Positions 1-5,096 of a stretch of DNA of 8,713 nt are shown one piece after another. Below the pieces are notes generated by a model. It was not told the origin of the DNA. It searched no databases and saw only the letters and a list, made by a program, of their open reading frames with translations. Source of the stretch: an uncultured Eubacteriales bacterium (GTDB taxonomy: Bacteria > Bacillota > Clostridia > Oscillospirales > Acutalibacteraceae). The DNA lies in assembly GCA_958417225.1 (NCBI GenBank), contig CATZCM010000042.1:1-8713 (forward strand). The letters run 5' to 3'. Made by a program: the position numbers and the translations under genes. The stretch's first letter is position 1. Each line of letters begins with the position of its first letter.

Positions 1-90
1 TATCGCTGCTCTGATTTTATTTTCAAAAGTGTCCTATTTGATATTGCAATTTAGATAATGAATTAAGGTACAAAAAATGAAAAAAGGGGG

Positions 91-119
91 TTGAAATCGT
101 TTGAAGAGTGTGCTATAAT
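91..119 (+). promoter_or_regulatory. Promoter of the tRNA-Ala gene
   Basis: The -35 box TTGAAA (91-96) and the -10 box TATAAT (114-119) are separated by exactly 17 bases. The -10 is preceded by TG one base upstream (111-112), giving an extended -10. Transcription should start near 126, about nine bases before the mature tRNA end. This is a strong sigmaA-type promoter, as expected for a stable RNA gene. Confidence 0.85.
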
Positions 120-134
120 AATGGAGGTTAGTGA

Positions 135-211
135 GGGGGCGTAGCTCAGTTTGGGAGAGCGTACGGTTCGCATCCGTGAGGTCGAGGGTTCGATCCCCTT
201 CGTCTCCACCA
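135..211 (+). tRNA. tRNA-Ala, anticodon CGC
   Basis: A complete cloverleaf can be folded by hand. The acceptor stem is 135-141 with 201-207, the D stem GCTC/GAGC, the anticodon stem 162-166 with 174-178, and the T stem 184-188 with 196-200 closing the loop TTCGATC. The anticodon loop TTCGCAT places CGC at 169-171, which reads codon GCG. The acceptor carries the G3-U70 wobble pair that is the identity element of alanine tRNAs, and the discriminator is A (208). The CCA end is encoded (209-211). The gene stands alone, with its own promoter and terminator. Slight oddities are a U-G pair at the top of the anticodon stem and a U32/U38 combination. Identity is well supported. Confidence 0.95.
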
Positions 212-216
212 AAAAG

Positions 217-258
217 AACGAAAATCTTTTGACGGTTGTCATTGGATTTTCGTTTTGT
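217..258 (+). terminator. Intrinsic terminator after tRNA-Ala
   Basis: AACGAAAATC (217-226) pairs with GATTTTCGTT (245-254). The loop holds an inner hairpin, TGAC-GGTT-GTCA (230-241). The stem runs into a T-rich tail. Its position six bases after the CCA end fits termination of the monocistronic tRNA transcript. Confidence 0.75.
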
Positions 259-433
259 TAGTTTGAGGTAAAATGTTTTAGCAATGAAATGTTAATAATT
301 ATGGCGAAAATAAGCTATATAAGTGTAAACATAAGGCTGTTTGTGCAGTAGTTGCTGATTTTATGAAAAGTCCATTTTATTAGAAATTTTACTGAATTTA
401 ATGGAAAGGATGTTTATGTAAGAATCAACGATT

Positions 434-450
434 TTGCATAATTGATGCAA
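434..450 (+). repeat. Inverted repeat overlapping the aroKB promoter (operator-like)
   Basis: TTGCAT and ATGCAA are a perfect 6-bp inverted repeat around a 5-base centre (AATTG). The right arm covers most of the predicted -35 box of the aroKB promoter, so a dimeric repressor bound here would block RNA polymerase. No regulator family is assigned. The rest of the 260-490 stretch shows no gene, T-box or riboswitch that I recognise. Confidence 0.4.
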
Positions 451-470
451 TTAATTATATCCAGTATAAG
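442..470 (+). promoter_or_regulatory. Probable promoter of the aroKB operon
   Basis: TTGATG (442-447, four of six matches) lies 17 bases before TATAAG (465-470, five of six). Transcription would begin near 477, leaving a short untranslated leader of about 28 bases before the TTG start at 505. It is weaker than the tRNA promoters and overlaps an inverted repeat, in keeping with a regulated biosynthetic operon. Confidence 0.5.
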
Positions 471-504
471 ATATCAAAATTATTAGAATTGTGAGGTGAG
501 TTGT

Positions 505-2031
505 TTGAATAACATTGTATTGTGTGGTTTTATGGGGTGTGGAAAATCAACAATCGGAAATGTTCTTGCGAGAAGGCTTAAGATGAATTACATAGATATA
601 GATGAATGTGTTGTAAAATCAGAAAAGCAGTCAATTAAGGAGCTTATAGATATTAATGGAGAGAAGTACTTTAGAGATGCTGAGAGTGAAATAATAAAAA
701 ATATACGAAATTGTACCAATACAGTGATATCTTTAGGAGGAGGAGCGGTACTTCGTAATGAAAACGTTAGTTTACTAAAACGCCTTGGAGTGATTGTATA
801 TCTTCATGTAGATGAGTCTATTATTTATGAAAGATTAAGGCATGATAAAAATAGGCCACTATTTGGAATAGTTTCTTATGAAGAACGAATAAAAGTGTAT
901 GAAAATGTTTCTGACATTAGTGTAGATGCTAGTGGTGATGTGGAGGTTATATGCGATAAAATTATAAATTTGGTTACACTTGAGGTTCAAGTAAATGTTA
1001 GTAATCAATATAATGTAATTGTAGGGAACAATCTGCTAGAACGTATCGGAGAAATTCTTTCAAGAAGGCTTCAATGTGGAAATCATGTGGCATTAATTGG
1101 AGATGCACAAGTGTTTGCTATTTATGCTCAGAGGGTTATTAAATCACTAAAGTCTAACGGGTATAATGTGAGTACTTTTGCATTTGCATCTGGTGAAACA
1201 AGTAAAACGCTTAGTACAGTAGAAAAAATTTATAATTTTTTTTCACGAAACGATATTGTTCGTGGTGATATGGTTTTGAGTTTAGGTGGTGGTGTGTGCA
1301 GTGATATTGTAGGATTTGCTGCATCGACGTATATGCGTGGAATTGAGTGTGTGCATATTCCAACGTCACTTCTTGCTCAAGTGGATGCTTCGGTTGGTGG
1401 TAAGACAGGAGTAAATTTGCCTTTTGGAAAAAATTTAGTGGGAACCTTTTATCAACCAAAATTAGTTGTGGAGGATATGGATACGTTAAATACGTTGTCT
1501 GAACGTGAATTTAATTCGGGAATGGCTGAGATTATAAAATGCGCTTGTATTCAAGATGAATTGCTTTTTGATATGTTAAGTGGAAATTATAAAGAGCATT
1601 TAAAAGAAATAATTTTCAGAGCAGTTTCAATAAAACGTGACATAGTTGTAAAAGATGAATTGGATTTTTCAATTCGACTTTTTTTGAATTTTGGTCATAC
1701 AATTGGTCATGCTTTAGAATTTTTGAGTAACTTTAAATTGAGTCATGGTGAAGCGGTATCGGTGGGAATGTGCATAATGACGAAAGCATCTGAAAGTTTT
1801 GGAATTACTAAATCAGGTACGTATGAGAAACTTTTTAGGTTATGTAAAAGTTTTTCATTGCCAACGAGTGTAAAAAGTAGTGAAGACGAAATTATGAGTG
1901 TTATAAGACATGACAAAAAGAGACGTGATGAAAGTATATCATGTGTTTTGCTTGAAGATGTTGCAAAACCTATTATAAAAAGATTGTCTCTAGAAGAGGT
2001 GAGAGATTTTGTGCATAAAGGACTTGCGTAA
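505..2031 (+). CDS. aroKB: Bifunctional shikimate kinase / 3-dehydroquinate synthase (AroKB)
   Basis: This is a fusion of two shikimate-pathway enzymes, 508 residues long. Residues 1-160 are shikimate kinase, which phosphorylates shikimate with ATP. They carry the Walker A loop GFMGCGKST (8-16), shikimate-binding Asp31 and Asp33, Arg57, the GGG turn (78-80) and the lid arginine in NRPLF (Arg117). Residues 165-508 are 3-dehydroquinate synthase, which cyclises DAHP using NAD and a divalent metal. They show the GGG motif of LSLGGGVCSD, the segment DASVGGKTGVN and metal ligands Glu342, His398 and His414. I chose TTG at 505 because GAGGTGA (493-499) sits five bases upstream. A GTG at 496 would lie inside that site. 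The kinase acts two steps after the synthase, so the fusion joins non-consecutive reactions. Such fusions are known, for example in Thermotoga. The 3' end encodes the ribosome binding site of the next gene. Confidence 0.93.
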   Translation: MNNIVLCGFMGCGKSTIGNVLARRLKMNYIDIDECVVKSEKQSIKELIDINGEKYFRDAESEIIKNIRNCTNTVISLGGGAVLRNENVSLLKRLGVIVYLHVDESIIYERLRHDKNRPLFGIVSYEERIKVYENVSDISVDASGDVEVICDKIINLVTLEVQVNVSNQYNVIVGNNLLERIGEILSRRLQCGNHVALIGDAQVFAIYAQRVIKSLKSNGYNVSTFAFASGETSKTLSTVEKIYNFFSRNDIVRGDMVLSLGGGVCSDIVGFAASTYMRGIECVHIPTSLLAQVDASVGGKTGVNLPFGKNLVGTFYQPKLVVEDMDTLNTLSEREFNSGMAEIIKCACIQDELLFDMLSGNYKEHLKEIIFRAVSIKRDIVVKDELDFSIRLFLNFGHTIGHALEFLSNFKLSHGEAVSVGMCIMTKASESFGITKSGTYEKLFRLCKSFSLPTSVKSSEDEIMSVIRHDKKRRDESISCVLLEDVAKPIIKRLSLEEVRDFVHKGLA

Positions 2032-2296
2032 AAATATAGATGAAATAGACGATCAAATTATATTTTTGCTTGAAAAAAGATTTGAGGTATGTGATAGGAT
2101 AGGTGCTGAAAAAAGAAAATTTAATGTTCCGATTGAATCGAGATATAGGGAACAGGAAATACTTGAAAAGATTACTAAGACCGATTATAAGTATTCAAAG
2201 GAAATATCAGAAATTTTTAAAGATATCTTCTGTAAGAGCAAAAATCTTCAAAGGTGTAAAAAAAACACTAAACATTTTAAAAGTTATATTTATTGA
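2009..2296 (+). CDS. Monofunctional chorismate mutase, AroQ class
   Basis: This 95-residue protein should convert chorismate to prephenate, the branch point to phenylalanine and tyrosine. It aligns by eye with the helical AroQ fold of the E. coli P-protein mutase. Arg7, Arg24, Lys35, Arg47, Glu48, Ser77 and Gln81 fall where E. coli has Arg11, Arg28, Lys39, Arg51, Glu52, Ser84 and Gln88, with a three-residue gap before the last helix. The position of E. coli Asp48 is Ser44 here. No prephenate dehydratase domain follows, because the frame stops and a terminator begins ten bases later. The gene overlaps aroKB by 23 bases. It starts at TTG 2009, six bases after GAGGTGA (1996-2002) inside aroKB, so translation is probably coupled. 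The basic tail (about residues 82-95) is not part of the usual fold. Confidence 0.85.
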   Translation: MCIKDLRKNIDEIDDQIIFLLEKRFEVCDRIGAEKRKFNVPIESRYREQEILEKITKTDYKYSKEISEIFKDIFCKSKNLQRCKKNTKHFKSYIY

Positions 2297-2302
2297 GATT
2301 GT

Positions 2303-2357
2303 AAAAAAAGGGCTGTAGCCAATCCGATTTCTAAAATCGTTTTACTACAGCCCTTTT
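2303..2357. terminator. Bidirectional intrinsic terminator between convergent genes
   Basis: AAAAGGGCTGTAG (2306-2318) and CTACAGCCCTTTT (2345-2357) form a perfect 13-bp stem. The 26-base loop contains its own hairpin, CGATTT-CTA-AAATCG (2325-2339). On the plus strand it ends the aroKB-chorismate mutase transcript. On the minus strand the stem is followed by a run of seven T, so it should also end the double-glycine peptide transcript, whose stop codon lies 11 bases away. Confidence 0.85.
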
Positions 2358-2368
2358 GGGTTATGCAT

Positions 2369-2533
2369 TTATTTGTTAATGCTTGTCTTATTATTAAAAT
2401 TATAAATATTCTCAGTTGTTGTTATATTGCGTAGATTACCATTTTTATCGATTTCAAAATAATTTGGGTGATCAAGTCCACCAGTTACTACTTTCATTTC
2501 ATCATCTGACAATTCTTTAACTTTTTTGCTCAT
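2369..2533 (-). CDS. Small double-glycine leader peptide precursor (bacteriocin or signalling-peptide type)
   Basis: This encodes a 54-residue peptide. Its first 19 residues, MSKKVKELSDDEMKVVTGG, match the double-glycine leader pattern: basic start, ELSDDEM helix, hydrophobic positions, then Gly-Gly. Such leaders are cut and exported by ABC transporters with a C39 peptidase domain. The predicted 35-residue core begins LDHP and is hydrophilic, with nine Asn, balanced charge, no Cys and no membrane segment. That argues against a lanthipeptide or a typical pore-forming class II bacteriocin. A signalling peptide, a bacteriocin of another kind or a modified peptide remain possible. I chose ATG at 2533 because AAAGGAGTG (2549-2541) lies seven bases upstream and a consensus promoter ends at 2567. 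The frame stays open up to an ATG at 2626, but that start would precede the promoter. No transporter, immunity or modification gene is in the window. Its function is not known to me. Confidence 0.75.
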   Translation of the reverse strand: MSKKVKELSDDEMKVVTGGLDHPNYFEIDKNGNLRNITTTENIYNFNNKTSINK

Positions 2534-2566
2534 ATTAAAACACTCCTTTAACATGTTTATAGTATA

Positions 2567-2595
2567 ATTATAAATCTTTATTATGAATTTGTCAA
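2567..2595 (-). promoter_or_regulatory. Consensus promoter of the double-glycine peptide gene
   Basis: Read on the minus strand, TTGACA (2595-2590) and TATAAT (2572-2567) are both perfect and exactly 17 bases apart. Transcription should start near 2560, about 27 bases before the ATG. No inverted repeat overlaps it, so the sequence suggests strong, possibly constitutive expression. The 175 bases between it and the tRNA-Thr terminator hold no gene I can support. Confidence 0.8.
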
Positions 2596-2769
2596 GTTTT
2601 GAGTTTACGCGTTTTTTCATTATCAATTAAGGTTAACTCTGTTAAGCGATAAAAGTACATGAGATGAGGAAAAAAGTGATTTTTATTATATTTTTATGCT
2701 TTGTTTGTTTTTGAGATTTATACGTTGTAGTGTTGTTGTTTGGGACTTAAAAGTTGTGTATGTAAATAC

Positions 2770-2802
2770 AAAAAATACCGTACAACAATACGATGTACGG
2801 TA
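2770..2802 (-). terminator. Intrinsic terminator after tRNA-Thr
   Basis: TACCGTACA (2776-2784) and TGTACGGTA (2794-2802) form a perfect 9-bp stem with a 9-base loop. On the minus strand the stem is followed by six T (2775-2770). It lies about 50 bases beyond the tRNA 3' end and has no matching T-run in the plus direction. Confidence 0.85.
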
Positions 2803-2853
2803 CCATGAAAAAATGGCATATAACTACCATTCTTCGAAAAAATATATTTTAAT

Positions 2854-2929
2854 TGGAGCTACTGACCGGACTTGAACCGGTGACCTGCTGATTACGAATC
2901 AGCTGCTCTACCAACTGAGCCACAGTAGC
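2854..2929 (-). tRNA. tRNA-Thr, anticodon CGT
   Basis: The reverse complement folds into a full cloverleaf of 76 bases including an encoded CCA. The acceptor stem is GCTACTG/CAGTAGC, the D stem GCTC/GAGC, the anticodon stem GCTGA/TCAGC, and the T stem ACCGG/CCGGT with loop TTCAAGT. The anticodon loop TTCGTAA gives CGT, which reads ACG threonine codons. The discriminator base is T. The gene is single, with its own promoter and terminator. Confidence 0.95.
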
Positions 2930-2945
2930 AATGAACAATGATCTT

Positions 2946-2974
2946 ATTATACTACGTATTTTTTATCATGTCAA
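2946..2974 (-). promoter_or_regulatory. Consensus promoter of tRNA-Thr
   Basis: On the minus strand TTGACA (2974-2969) and TATAAT (2951-2946) are both perfect, with a 17-base spacer. The predicted start is about ten bases before the mature 5' end of the tRNA at 2929. Confidence 0.85.
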
Positions 2975-3053
2975 TATTATTTACTTTAAAATTTTTTGTC
3001 CAATTTTAAAGATTAATTTGTATATGATGAATGATTTACGGAATATTGGGAAT

Positions 3054-3083
3054 TTGACAATGTGTTTTTACAAGGGCTAAAAA
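3054..3083 (+). promoter_or_regulatory. Candidate upstream promoter of the rimP-nusA operon
   Basis: A perfect TTGACA (3054-3059) is followed after 18 bases by TAAAAA (3078-3083, four of six). Transcription would start near 3090 and give a leader of about 145 bases before rimP. The weak -10 makes this only a candidate. Confidence 0.35.
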
Positions 3084-3124
3084 TGTATTTTGCTTTATTA
3101 TTTGAAAAAAATTAGAAATAGGGG

Positions 3125-3153
3125 TTGCATTTTTGATTTTAGTGTGTTATCAT
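3125..3153 (+). promoter_or_regulatory. Candidate proximal promoter of the rimP-nusA operon
   Basis: TATCAT (3148-3153, five of six) carries an upstream TG (3145-3146), making an extended -10. A poor -35, TTGCAT (3125-3130), lies 17 bases before it. A second nearby pairing, TTGATT (3133-3138) with TATAAG (3155-3160) at 16 bases, is about as good. Either would start transcription around 3160-3167, just before the leader hairpin. Confidence 0.4.
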
Positions 3154-3178
3154 TTATAAGTATTAATTAGGTTTAAGC

Positions 3179-3215
3179 AAAGGAGTGGGATGCATCCCAC
3201 TTCTTTTGTTTATTT
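3179..3215 (+). terminator. Terminator-like hairpin in the rimP-nusA leader (putative attenuator)
   Basis: AAAGGAGTGGGA (3179-3190) pairs with TCCCACTTCTTT (3195-3206) through 12 pairs, one of them G-U, around the tetraloop TGCA. A T-rich tract with interruptions follows, TTTTGTTTATTT (3204-3215). No plus-strand gene precedes it that would need terminating, so it lies in the leader of rimP. Interrupted U-tracts are typical of NusA-stimulated terminators. In B. subtilis nusA is reported to be autoregulated by attenuation in its leader. Function here is inferred from position and shape. I see no clear competing antiterminator. Confidence 0.65.
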
Positions 3216-3222
3216 ACTGTGA
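3190..3222 (+). CDS. Possible ten-codon leader peptide upstream of rimP
   Basis: ATG at 3190 opens a short frame, MHPTSFVYLL, ending in TGA at 3220-3222. AAAGGAG (3179-3185) lies four bases upstream, a rather short spacing. The same AAAGGAGTG string precedes the double-glycine peptide gene. Both the site and the ATG are in the 5' arm of the leader hairpin, and the stop overlaps the rimP ribosome binding site (3221-3227). A ribosome on it would cover the hairpin and end where rimP translation begins. It may be chance. Confidence 0.3.
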   Translation: MHPTSFVYLL

Positions 3223-3234
3223 GGTGATTAAAGT

Positions 3235-3702
3235 ATGATAAATAAGACAGAACGAAAAATTTGGGATTTGTCGGATAGGATAGCAAGGAATCAAGGACTG
3301 TCAATATGGGATGTTCGTATAGTAAAGGAAGGACCTCAAAAGTATTTAAGGATTTTTATAGATAGAGAACAGGGTGTTACTATAGAAGACTGTGAAAATT
3401 TTAGTAGGGCCATAGATAAACCACTTGATGATTTGGACCCGATAAAGGAGTCATATTGTCTAGAAGTGAGTTCTCCTGGGATAGAACGTGAGTTAACTAG
3501 AGATGTCCATTTTGAGAAATCGTTGGGGCTTGAGTGCCAAGTTCTATTAATTCGGCCTACAAAGGACAAAATTAAGGAATTTTATGGGCGACTTTGTGGG
3601 TTTAACCGTGAGACAATTAGTATTGACAATTCGGGAAAAGTGATTGAGCTTGAAAGAAAAAATATAGCTCACGTAAAATTAGTGTGCAATGATTTATTGT
3701 AA
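3235..3702 (+). CDS. rimP: Ribosome maturation factor RimP
   Basis: RimP is a cytoplasmic factor that binds the free 30S subunit and helps its late maturation. The 155-residue length is normal for the family. The N-terminal domain (about 1-80) shows the family pattern around ISxxDCENFSRAID, seen here as TIEDCENFSRAID, and the segment SYCLEVSSPGIERELT with its conserved SSPGxxR core. The C-terminal part (about 85-155) is the Sm-like barrel. The start is ATG, seven bases after GAGGTGA (3221-3227). It is the first long gene of the nusA-infB operon and is followed after 28 bases by nusA, the usual order in Firmicutes. The leader hairpin just upstream probably controls its transcription. Confidence 0.93.
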   Translation: MINKTERKIWDLSDRIARNQGLSIWDVRIVKEGPQKYLRIFIDREQGVTIEDCENFSRAIDKPLDDLDPIKESYCLEVSSPGIERELTRDVHFEKSLGLECQVLLIRPTKDKIKEFYGRLCGFNRETISIDNSGKVIELERKNIAHVKLVCNDLL

Positions 3703-3730
3703 AAAAAGTTGTTGGGAGGTAAATAAGGAA

Positions 3731-4852
3731 ATGAATAAGGATTTATTTGAAGCACTGGATTTATTGAAAACTGAAAGAGGAATTCCAGTTGACTTCATGT
3801 TGGAAAGAATAGAAAAAGCTATCATAAAAGCGTGTAAGAATAATTATAATGGTAATGATAATGTAAAAATTAATTTCGATAAAAATAGGGGTATATTTGA
3901 TGTATACCTTATGAAGACGGTTGTGGATGAAGTGGAGATTCCAGGCAAAGAAATTTCATTACAGGATGCAAGGGAATTTGATGCGAATGTGAAAATTGAA
4001 GATGAGGTTCCTGTGAAATTGAATACAAAGGATTTTGGACGAATAGCGGCTCAAACTGCAAGAAATATCATACGCCAAGGTATACGTGATGGAGAACGAG
4101 GACAAATGTTAAAGGAATTTAATAGCAGAATGCATGAGGTTGTAAGTGCGTTGGTTGAAAAAATAGACCCTAGGACAGGTGCTGCAAGTTTGCGTATAGG
4201 TAAAGCAGAGGCGGTTTTACCCAAAAGTGAACTTGTAGGTGCTGAATCTCTAAGGGAAGGAGATCGCATAAAAGTTTATATAGCGGATGTAAAAGAGACC
4301 GAAAAGGGACCAAAAGCGATTATTTCTCGTACGAATGTAGAACTTGTGCGTAAATTATTTGAAAAGGAAATTCCAGAGATTGCTAATGGTGTTATAGAAA
4401 TAAAGGCGATTGCGAGAGAGGCCGGGGCTAGGACTAAAATGGCAGTTTACAGTCAGGACCCAAATGTAGATGCAGTGGGGTCTTGTATAGGTGCGAAAGG
4501 AAATCGTATAACAGCGGTTTTAAATGAGTTAAATGGTGAAAAAGTTGATATTATTGAATATGATGAAGATCCAGTTAAGTTTATAATTGCAGCGCTTGCA
4601 CCAGCTGAAGTGTGTAAAGTGGATGTTACCTCAGAGGGGATGCAGTTGTCATGCGTGGCTGTAGTGCCAGATACACAGCTTTCTTTAGCAATTGGCAATA
4701 AAGGACAAAATGTTCGTCTTGCAGCGAGGCTTACTGGATGGAGAATAGATATTCAACCCCAAAGTAAATATGAACAAATTAATCAAACTGATGATGTAAA
4801 TGAAAAAAAGGACGGTGACACAGTAGATTCTGATGAAGAAACCAATATTTAG
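3731..4852 (+). CDS. nusA: Transcription termination/antitermination factor NusA
   Basis: NusA binds RNA polymerase and nascent RNA, promoting pausing and intrinsic termination. The 373-residue protein has the RNA polymerase-binding N-terminal domain (about 1-125), an S1 domain (about 134-200), and two KH domains. KH1 carries GSCIGAKGNRI (250-260) and KH2 carries AIGNKGQNVRLAARLTGW (320-337). It ends in a short acidic tail (about 352-373) without the repeats found in Proteobacteria, as is normal in Firmicutes. ATG at 3731 begins the conserved MNKDLFEALD. GGGAGGT (3714-3720) lies ten bases upstream and AAGGAA abuts the start. An in-frame ATG at 3689 would lie inside rimP and add non-conserved residues. 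The last 20 bases overlap ylxR. NusA made here may act on the hairpin in its own leader. Confidence 0.95.
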   Translation: MNKDLFEALDLLKTERGIPVDFMLERIEKAIIKACKNNYNGNDNVKINFDKNRGIFDVYLMKTVVDEVEIPGKEISLQDAREFDANVKIEDEVPVKLNTKDFGRIAAQTARNIIRQGIRDGERGQMLKEFNSRMHEVVSALVEKIDPRTGAASLRIGKAEAVLPKSELVGAESLREGDRIKVYIADVKETEKGPKAIISRTNVELVRKLFEKEIPEIANGVIEIKAIAREAGARTKMAVYSQDPNVDAVGSCIGAKGNRITAVLNELNGEKVDIIEYDEDPVKFIIAALAPAEVCKVDVTSEGMQLSCVAVVPDTQLSLAIGNKGQNVRLAARLTGWRIDIQPQSKYEQINQTDDVNEKKDGDTVDSDEETNI

Positions 4853-5096
4853 AAAATGTGTCGGATGTTTAAAAGTCAAACCGAAAGATCAAATGATTAG
4901 ATTTGTGCGTGTTACAATGGATGATGGCCGTAAGGAAATAATTAGAGATGAAACTTTAAAGGCTAATGGAAGAGGTGCGTATTTGTGTAAAAATAAAGAA
5001 TGCCTCTATAAAGCACAAAAAGGTAGAAAATTTGAGAGATCATTTAAATGTGCGCTTGGTGAAGACTTCTACGAAAAGATTGATTTTGATGAATAA
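4833..5096 (+). CDS. ylxR: YlxR family RNA-binding protein (RnpM-like)
   Basis: This is an 87-residue DUF448/YlxR protein. The family start, here MKKPIFRKCVGC, is followed by PKDQMIRFVR (17-26) and the signature GRGAY (46-50). In B. subtilis YlxR binds RNase P RNA and was renamed RnpM, so a role in modulating RNA metabolism is likely but not shown here. Cys9, Cys12, Cys52 and Cys57 form two pairs that could hold a metal. This pattern also occurs in other clostridial members. The gene starts 20 bases inside nusA and has no strong ribosome binding site, so it probably depends on translational coupling. It overlaps ylxQ by 8 bases. Confidence 0.9.
   Translation: MKKPIFRKCVGCLKVKPKDQMIRFVRVTMDDGRKEIIRDETLKANGRGAYLCKNKECLYKAQKGRKFERSFKCALGEDFYEKIDFDE

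Noticed and set aside
2..58. Possible C-terminal end of an upstream membrane protein (hydrophobic frame ending IAALILFSKVSYL and a few more residues, stop at 56-58)
   Set aside because: Only 18 codons are visible, another frame is open up to 54, and there is no motif to decide between them.
260..490. T-box or riboswitch in the aroKB leader
   Set aside because: The likely transcription start near 477 leaves no room for one, and I saw no T-box sequence or terminator/antiterminator pair in the stretch.
2369..2626. Longer 85-residue version of the minus-strand peptide
   Set aside because: The upstream ATG lies before the consensus promoter, and the extra residues would push the double-glycine leader into the middle of the protein. 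The internal ATG at 2533 has an excellent ribosome binding site.
2803..2816. Small hairpin CCAT/ATGG beside the tRNA-Thr terminator
   Set aside because: Four pairs around an A-run are too weak to be meaningful next to the clear 9-bp terminator.
2303..2929. Integrated genetic element at the 3' end of tRNA-Thr
   Set aside because: The region downstream of the tRNA is small and carries no integrase, and I found no second copy of the tRNA 3' end that could be an attachment-site repeat.
3689..3730. Earlier in-frame ATG for nusA
   Set aside because: It lies inside rimP, lacks a ribosome binding site and adds residues not seen in the family, while ATG 3731 starts the conserved MNKDLFEALD.
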